Shown here: piece after piece, positions 58,114-64,000 of the stretch
How positions within the stretch are numbered: position 1 is the stretch's first letter
How the letters are laid out: every line of letters begins with the position of its first letter
NCBI GenBank assembly: GCA_018399495.1
Contig: JAGYOG010000003.1
Coordinates: 62,001-126,000, forward strand
Length of the DNA: 64,000 nt
Direction of reading: 5' to 3'
Source of the DNA: Sphaerochaeta sp.
GTDB taxonomy: Bacteria; Spirochaetota; Spirochaetia; Sphaerochaetales; Sphaerochaetaceae
Notes under the pieces: generated by a model
What the model saw: only the letters and a program-made list of their open reading frames with translations
Told to the model about the DNA's origin: nothing
The model's database searches: none
Translations under genes and position numbers: made by a program

Positions 58114-58745
58114 CAAAAGAAGAACGTCTGATCATCTATCTCCTGGTTCCCTTCTATTTCGTAGGCACTATTGCACACAGCATCGATGTCACGCTTCCGC
58201 TCATGTTGCTCTTGACTCCGTATTCAATCCTGTTAACCTCGGTCATTGGTTTCTTTTTTGATGTACGGGAGAAGAACCATTGTCTGTTACTGTGGGCCTT
58301 GGTTACCTTCCTCATCACATTGTTCCTTGAGATTGTGGGGGTGGCAACTTCTCTTATATTTGGTGCCTATACCTATGGGGACACGCTTGGCTTGAAGCTG
58401 CTGGAAGTTCCTCTGCTTATCGGGATAAACTGGACCATCATCATCCTGGGAATTGCAGATGTCGTGAGACAGAAAGTCTCCAACAATGCTTTTGCTGCTC
58501 TGATTACTGCTTCCCTGACCGTCTTGTTTGATTACGTCATGGAACCGGTAGCCATTGCATTCGACTACTGGAATTGGACACAGGGGCCGATTCCCCTGCA
58601 GAACTATATTGCTTGGTTTGTGATAGCATTTCTCTTCTCCTATCTGTTTTACAGGAATAGCTTGCACAGTACGAGCAAGATACCTACAATCATAGTTGTG
58701 ATACAGTTCCTGTTTTTTCTTTTCCTACGGGTATTTACAATATGA
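58101..58745 (+). CDS. cruF: Carotenoid biosynthesis membrane protein, CruF (DUF422)-like hydratase
   Basis: Multi-TM; EIVGVATSLIFGAYTYGDTLGLKLLEVPLLIGINW, LFDYVMEPVAIAFDYWNW; in crtI-crtB operon. Confidence 0.87.
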   Translation: MFNLTKEERLIIYLLVPFYFVGTIAHSIDVTLPLMLLLTPYSILLTSVIGFFFDVREKNHCLLLWALVTFLITLFLEIVGVATSLIFGAYTYGDTLGLKLLEVPLLIGINWTIIILGIADVVRQKVSNNAFAALITASLTVLFDYVMEPVAIAFDYWNWTQGPIPLQNYIAWFVIAFLFSYLFYRNSLHSTSKIPTIIVVIQFLFFLFLRVFTI

Positions 58746-59593
58746 AAATAAAACTTGTGAGTGTTATTGTCCTTGTATTTAGTCTGGCTTCCCTGTTTGC
58801 AGAGCCGCAGCAGGAGTCTTATTATGCACCCAGTGTTAGCTACTGGGCTGATGCTCAAGGCTCTGTTCTGGTCTCTGAACATACTGTTCCTCTTCGCGCT
58901 GATCCAAAGCTAATGGTCTTGCTCTACCATAATGTAGTGTTTGGCCGTACCGGAAATGCCTACAACCGGGATCTGTACAATTTTGAAAATGACTTATCGT
59001 TTGTAAAAAGAAATTTTACCATAACTAATTTCAAGCAGTTGCTCACCAATTCGGGTGAAACCAAGACTGATCAAGCCATCATTACCTTTGATGACGGAGA
59101 CCTCTCCTTATATGCAATCGTATTTCCTCTGTTCAAGGCCTATGAAATGGAAGCAACTATCTTTCTGGTTCCTTCATTCATTGGTGAGGTGGGGTATATG
59201 AGCTGGGACCAAGTCAGGGAGATGAGTAATTACCGAACAGGGGATGGTCGTAAGCTGTTTTATTTTGAATCGCATTCACAGACCCATCAAATGATGGGCG
59301 AGCTGAGTAAGGAAGAGATCATTCGGGAACTTCAGCAATCGAAACAGATTATTGAAGAGGAAGTAGGAGAGCCGGTTACCATCTTGGCGCTCCCCTTCGG
59401 CAGCGGAGCGGGAGATGAACGTATTATCAGTGCAGCCTATGATCTTGGGTACCAGGCTATCAGGACCTCAAAGTCTGAAGCCCGTCTCCTTTCCAAGGTA
59501 AATCCTTGGATGATCGGGGCCATGAATGTTGAGAACTACAGCAGTGACGTGTTGGTACAGAACGTACTCTCATTAATGGGAAAACGGAAATGA
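58742..59593 (+). CDS. Polysaccharide deacetylase (NodB homology) with signal peptide
   Basis: LMVLLYHNVVFG, AIITFDDGDLSLYAIVFPLF, FESHSQTHQMMGELSKEEI. Confidence 0.88.
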   Translation: MKIKLVSVIVLVFSLASLFAEPQQESYYAPSVSYWADAQGSVLVSEHTVPLRADPKLMVLLYHNVVFGRTGNAYNRDLYNFENDLSFVKRNFTITNFKQLLTNSGETKTDQAIITFDDGDLSLYAIVFPLFKAYEMEATIFLVPSFIGEVGYMSWDQVREMSNYRTGDGRKLFYFESHSQTHQMMGELSKEEIIRELQQSKQIIEEEVGEPVTILALPFGSGAGDERIISAAYDLGYQAIRTSKSEARLLSKVNPWMIGAMNVENYSSDVLVQNVLSLMGKRK

Positions 59594-60339
59594 AAAAACA
59601 ACTATCTGTCCTCTTGCTAAGTTTTCTCTTCGTCTCTTGTGCACTCTTTGCTGAGGAAACCACCTTGATAAAGGTACGACCTAGAGAGCTTGCATTCGGG
59701 GGGTTGCATTGGAGAACCAAGAGTAGTATCACTCCAACCAGTCCTGGGCCCAACTATTTCAGTGCTGACCCTTCCGCTGTCTGGGTTGATGATTGGGGCC
59801 TGCACCTTACGCTCAAGCAACATGATGAGAAATGGTGGGCTACCGAAATCTTTACCCGGGAACGGGTAGGGTATGGAACCTATACCTTCACCGTTGAAAC
59901 AGACGCTGCATCGTATGACCCACATATTGTTGCAGGATTTTTCACTTGGGACACAGCACCGGAGGAGTACAACAGGGAGATTGACATTGAGTTTGCTGCT
60001 TGGGGGGCGCAGGATGGTACAAAATTCCAGTATGTTGTGCAGCCCTATACGGATCCTGGGAGAATTGAGGTATTTGACCCAGAGCTGAATGGAAATCTCA
60101 CTACACATCGTATTATCTGGACGCCACAGGATGTCTCTTTTGCTTCCTATCATGGGGCGGTTGATCCCGATGATCCAGAAAGTGAACGTATGCTTATCAA
60201 CAGATGGAGCTATCCAGAGAGTCCAAGTGAAGGCAAGGTGCGTTTCAGAGTCAACCTTTGGTTGTATCAGGGAAAAGATCCTGTTTCACCTGTTCATCTG
60301 GTTATTACTTCTTTTTTGTTTGAGAAGTGGAAGCCTTGA
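59590..60339 (+). CDS. Glycoside hydrolase family 16-like secreted protein
   Basis: Signal peptide; EIDIEF (ExDxE) catalytic motif in NREIDIEFAAWG; YGTYTFTVETDAASYDPHIVAGFFTW. Confidence 0.78.
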   Translation: MKKQLSVLLLSFLFVSCALFAEETTLIKVRPRELAFGGLHWRTKSSITPTSPGPNYFSADPSAVWVDDWGLHLTLKQHDEKWWATEIFTRERVGYGTYTFTVETDAASYDPHIVAGFFTWDTAPEEYNREIDIEFAAWGAQDGTKFQYVVQPYTDPGRIEVFDPELNGNLTTHRIIWTPQDVSFASYHGAVDPDDPESERMLINRWSYPESPSEGKVRFRVNLWLYQGKDPVSPVHLVITSFLFEKWKP

Positions 60340-63157
60340 AACCCACCCTAACCTGGGCTCCCCACCCACGATTCTTCCGCATGGCACTGAAATAGGCCGA
60401 AACACGAAGCAAGCTGATTACCTGCCGTACCCCAAAATTCTCGATAATGGCCATTGCAAGCAGTCTGGAGATATCTCTCCAGGAATAGAGTGGCTTATCG
60501 TACTCACTGATGAATACGGCTGAGAGCGAGACAAGGATTCCCAAACCGATGGTTGCAGTGAAAAGCAACAGGGCTATTGGAAGGTTGAGCAATCCAAGGA
60601 AGGCTCCAATTATCACAAACAGCAACCCCTGGGCTTCAATGAAAGGTCCAAGCAATTCGAATACAAAATAGTAAAGCATCCCAACCATCCCCAACCTTCC
60701 ATACCGGGGATTTGCTATCATGGAACTGTGGAAGAGCATGATGTCAATCAAGCCTCGATGCCAACGGTTTCTCTGGCGGCGAAGCACCTTCCACTTTTCA
60801 GGGACCTCAGTCCAGCAGTTTGCATTGCATGCATACTGGACGCGGTATGGCTTATGCTTCTCACGCATGTACCTGGAGAGACGGACCACCAATTCCATAT
60901 CTTCTCCCACCGTGTCCTTATGAAATTTACCGCTCTTGGTAAGGTATCCCCCTGTGGCGATGGTTCTTTCCCGATGAAAGATCCCGAAAGCTCCGCTAAT
61001 GATGAGCAATACATTCATACTCGCCCAACCTACCCGGCCGGTCATGAAGGAACGGATATATTCAAGGCTTTGTAATCTGGCCAAGAAGTTATCTGGGAGT
61101 TGGACGTTGTCCAGTGATCCCAACTCAACCGTACATCCATTGACCGGGCAGATATTCCCTCCTGTAGCTATGCTCTCAATCGGGGTGTCCAGCATTACTG
61201 AGACCGCCTTCAGGAGGGCATCGGGCTCAAGAAGTGAGTCTGCATCGATGCCACAGAAGAATTCCTTGGTTGAGACATTCAAGCCAAGGTTCAAGCTATC
61301 AGCCTTACCGCCATTCACCTTGTCCACCACAATAAGGTTGGGAATGTTCTTGTTCGCGTAGATTCCGCGCAGAGGACGGGTTGGAAGTCTCCCCCAGACC
61401 ATTTTGTCCTGTTTTTCCAGGTTGTAGTATTCGATCATGGTCTTGAGTGTTTCATCCTTTGAGCCATCGTTGACAACAATCAACTCATAATCAGGATACT
61501 GTTGGTTCAATAAACTGTTGGTACTCTCAATAATGTTGCTTGCCTCATTATAGGCTGGAGCAATGATGGATATTGAAGGGAGTAACCCTCTGGTAAAGAG
61601 CATTTGATTATCTTTTGCTCTCCAGAGCCGGTTTTGAATGTTGGCAGCGCGGAAAGAGACTGCCATTACTACGAGATAAATAATGTTGATTGTAACCGAG
61701 TAATACACTAGTAGGTAGTTGAACCGTACCACGTATAAGTTAAGTATCTCGCGGGCAGTGAGATTAACTAAGTTTGGGAGCTCTGTAATAAGGATGAGCA
61801 AAGGGAAGCTCAAGAGCGTTACTACCAACAGGAGAATGAGCATCAGCCGCTGGGGTGCTTCTTGGTGGGGGGCAGCCACAGGTCCTCTTGTCCTGAGAGG
61901 TTTCAACTGGATTCTCTGAAGGATATCCGCATCAAGATACGTAAGAAGCAACACCCTAAACTTTTTTTGTTTTTTAGCATGCTGTTTGATAAGTGCCAGG
62001 ATTGCCTCCTGTTTCTCATTATCTTTGGTGGTATTGAGGTACTGTATCAATCCGCTAATATGAAGTTGGTCGACCAAGGTGGAAATCAAATCGGAGAGCT
62101 GGGGTGTCAAAGGTCCCTCATTTGATTCCAATATATAGGAGAGTCGGTTATCAAGTACTTTCGCAATTATCTTTTTTTGCTGTTGAGACGTATGTTTAAT
62201 AAATCTTGTGAGCAACAGGGAAATGAGTGAGGGGTCACGTTCGCTCATCTCTGTGAGACCTTGAACCAGGTAATCATGTAATTTCGTATGGCTTGAATAC
62301 GCAAGCATCGCATGGATCAGTCGTTTATCCTGAAGATTGGCGTACGCCTTGATAACAAAGGGAAGAGTATCCTGATAATGGGGTTTCTGGAATTCAGAAA
62401 CGAGCAAGCGTTTTGGGAAATGCCTGCAGAGCGCTTTAAGTGCAGTAGTTCTGACCTTTTTGTTGGGGGTTTGTGCTTGTTCGACCAGATATTCCTTGAG
62501 TGATTCAGTCGAATAGAGCAGGGCGTATTCACAAATGAGGAGGCGCATCGAAGGACTTTTTCGGTCCAATCGTCTTAGAAGATAGGGCAGTAGCTGGCTT
62601 TGGTAATTCAAGAGAAGTGAACGATAGCGACCAGCCATCCAAGGAGTGGAGTAATGTAGTTTCCTGAGCATAATGGATAGTGCTTTTTTCTCTCCTATGC
62701 GAGCCAGTGCTTGGAACAGATAGAGGATGACCACTGGGTTTGTTTCTCTCTTGAGCGCAACAAGCATGGTTTCTCGGATATAGGGGTCCATAGCTAAGTT
62801 TTTGAGTTTTGCAGCGGCTTCAATTCTGCCTAGTACGGAGAACCCTTTGAGGTGTTTACAAATCTTTCGAACATAGGAAGAGGAGGTGAAGTGATTATAA
62901 AACTGCTTTTCTGTTATTTCATCAAAATACAGTGTTGGAGAAAGTTTGTTAAAAAGCCGGAGAAGATCTTTTGCCCTGAATGTATCCAAATCGAGCGTCT
63001 CGTTTTCCAGTTGCTCAAGCAATTGATCTTCGATGGCGTGGTCTTTCCGCTTCTGTATTGCTCGTGCCAAACGGACCACTAAAGTAGCAAGCAAGAGCAC
63101 CAAATCTATGGAGAGGACTGCAATTGTCAATATTATAGCAAGTGAATTAGACAACAC
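60305..63157 (-). CDS. Processive family 2 glycosyltransferase with N-terminal HEAT-like repeats
   Basis: GT2: SIIAPAYNEASNIIESTNSLLNQQYPDYELIVVNDGSKD, FCGIDADSLLEPDAL, QRNRW; TM segments; about 400 aa N-terminal helical repeats. Confidence 0.9.
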   Translation of the reverse strand: MLSNSLAIILTIAVLSIDLVLLLATLVVRLARAIQKRKDHAIEDQLLEQLENETLDLDTFRAKDLLRLFNKLSPTLYFDEITEKQFYNHFTSSSYVRKICKHLKGFSVLGRIEAAAKLKNLAMDPYIRETMLVALKRETNPVVILYLFQALARIGEKKALSIMLRKLHYSTPWMAGRYRSLLLNYQSQLLPYLLRRLDRKSPSMRLLICEYALLYSTESLKEYLVEQAQTPNKKVRTTALKALCRHFPKRLLVSEFQKPHYQDTLPFVIKAYANLQDKRLIHAMLAYSSHTKLHDYLVQGLTEMSERDPSLISLLLTRFIKHTSQQQKKIIAKVLDNRLSYILESNEGPLTPQLSDLISTLVDQLHISGLIQYLNTTKDNEKQEAILALIKQHAKKQKKFRVLLLTYLDADILQRIQLKPLRTRGPVAAPHQEAPQRLMLILLLVVTLLSFPLLILITELPNLVNLTAREILNLYVVRFNYLLVYYSVTINIIYLVVMAVSFRAANIQNRLWRAKDNQMLFTRGLLPSISIIAPAYNEASNIIESTNSLLNQQYPDYELIVVNDGSKDETLKTMIEYYNLEKQDKMVWGRLPTRPLRGIYANKNIPNLIVVDKVNGGKADSLNLGLNVSTKEFFCGIDADSLLEPDALLKAVSVMLDTPIESIATGGNICPVNGCTVELGSLDNVQLPDNFLARLQSLEYIRSFMTGRVGWASMNVLLIISGAFGIFHRERTIATGGYLTKSGKFHKDTVGEDMELVVRLSRYMREKHKPYRVQYACNANCWTEVPEKWKVLRRQRNRWHRGLIDIMLFHSSMIANPRYGRLGMVGMLYYFVFELLGPFIEAQGLLFVIIGAFLGLLNLPIALLLFTATIGLGILVSLSAVFISEYDKPLYSWRDISRLLAMAIIENFGVRQVISLLRVSAYFSAMRKNRGWGAQVRVGFKASTSQTKKK

Positions 63158-64000
63158 AAGCCTCCCTTTTCGCGAGTATTTTTATTAGACCTACGAGTTC
63201 ATAGAGCGCGACAGGGCGGGAGAAAAAGTGCATGATGCCTAAACTATGTGCCCTTATTATCGTTTGTTCTTGCTTGTTTACAGACATCAGGATGAAAGGT
63301 ATCTTGCCAGCAGATGGGGTCGCTAGTAGTTGTTTCCTCAACGTAAGTCCGCTGACTTTTGGGATGAGCAACTCACAGAGTATGAGCTCTACCTGCTCTG
63401 AGAGTATCTGTTTCTTAGCTTCCAATCCATTCGATGCGGTGAGGACACGAAATGAGTTTTTCTCCAGGGTTTGTTGGATCAAGTCACGGGAAAAGCCGGG
63501 TTTGTCTACCAGGAGCACAGTAAAGGCAGCACTGCTGCTTGGATTACTCGTTGAGCTGGAGACAATGCCTCCTCCCTGCTTTTTTGCCAAGCGGTCCCTG
63601 AACAATGTTACCTGGTTCACCAATAGTGCCATCTGTTCAGGATCTTGGTATAATGTCTGGGGGATTTCGGAAGAGTGAAAAATGCCCATGGAAACATTGA
63701 TAGGAACAATGAATCGATCATCTTCATGAATAGCATTTCTCAGTTGTGTTACACGCTTGATTACTTCTTCCTTCCCAAGTGAGGTATAGAGAAGCGCAAA
63801 GGCACTCCCTCCAATACGACAAACCTGTACTTGAGGTTCAACGTATTCTGTTACCAGGTCTGCGAGCAGACGGAGTGTTTTATTCCCCTCGGTACTCCCG
63901 AAATCGAGATTGATCCGATCCAAATTATCAATATTCATCACACATGAGGTGATGATCTTCTCCTGAGTGGCTATTCCTGAAAGCTCCCTCTGCAGCCATG
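63147..64000 (-). CDS. GGDEF-like plus receiver (REC) domain protein, partial (5' end beyond window)
   Basis: Open frame continues to the window edge (RELSGIATQEKIITSCVMNIDNLDRINLDFGSTEGNKTLRLLADLV); degenerate GGDEF (IGGSAFALLY); REC TVLLVDKPGFSRDLIQQTLEKNSFRVLTASNG. Confidence 0.8.
   Translation of the reverse strand, partial: WLQRELSGIATQEKIITSCVMNIDNLDRINLDFGSTEGNKTLRLLADLVTEYVEPQVQVCRIGGSAFALLYTSLGKEEVIKRVTQLRNAIHEDDRFIVPINVSMGIFHSSEIPQTLYQDPEQMALLVNQVTLFRDRLAKKQGGGIVSSSTSNPSSSAAFTVLLVDKPGFSRDLIQQTLEKNSFRVLTASNGLEAKKQILSEQVELILCELLIPKVSGLTLRKQLLATPSAGKIPFILMSVNKQEQTIIRAHSLGIMHFFSRPVALYELVGLIKILAKREACVV

Noticed and set aside
1-64000. cas genes, transposases, integrases or prophage genes
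   Set aside because: Scanned the ORF translations for Cas3/Cascade/Cas1-2, transposase and integrase motifs; none recognised.

Overview
The window is 64 kb of gene-dense, moderately AT-rich bacterial chromosome. Gene content (non-phototroph with crtI/crtB/cruF carotenoid genes, several MreB-like actins, many peptide and sugar ABC genes) suggests a Sphaerochaeta-like spirochete; this is inference, as I ran no database search. Main blocks: (1) oligopeptide ABC operon with M55 and M42 peptidases; (2) EIIA-Ntr-like / Na+:H+ antiporter / small PII-like gene set; (3) PAS-GGDEF-EAL regulator; (4) ROK regulator, sugar ABC operon and a doubly frameshifted GH20 gene; (5) ABC-2 exporter, PdxR-PdxST and an ars-like module; (6) three tandem MreB-like actin genes followed by a membrane-anchored, catalytically degenerate GGDEF/EAL protein; (7) metabolic and regulatory genes (asd, pckG, U32 peptidase, tRNA-Ala, etc.) and a decayed uracil permease; (8) two orphan two-repeat type I-E-like CRISPR mini-arrays, each with an exact 61-bp period, bracketing a translationally coupled pair: a B12-binding protein with a CarH-type W-x9-EH motif and a diguanylate cyclase. 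This pair lies just upstream of (9) a crtI-crtB-cruF carotenoid cluster and an exopolysaccharide-like set (deacetylase, GH16, HEAT-repeat GT2, GGDEF-REC). The strongest candidates for something undescribed are the B12-photoreceptor-like/GGDEF pair beside carotenoid genes, the triple-actin plus degenerate-EAL locus, and a possible two-state RNA leader in front of asd.
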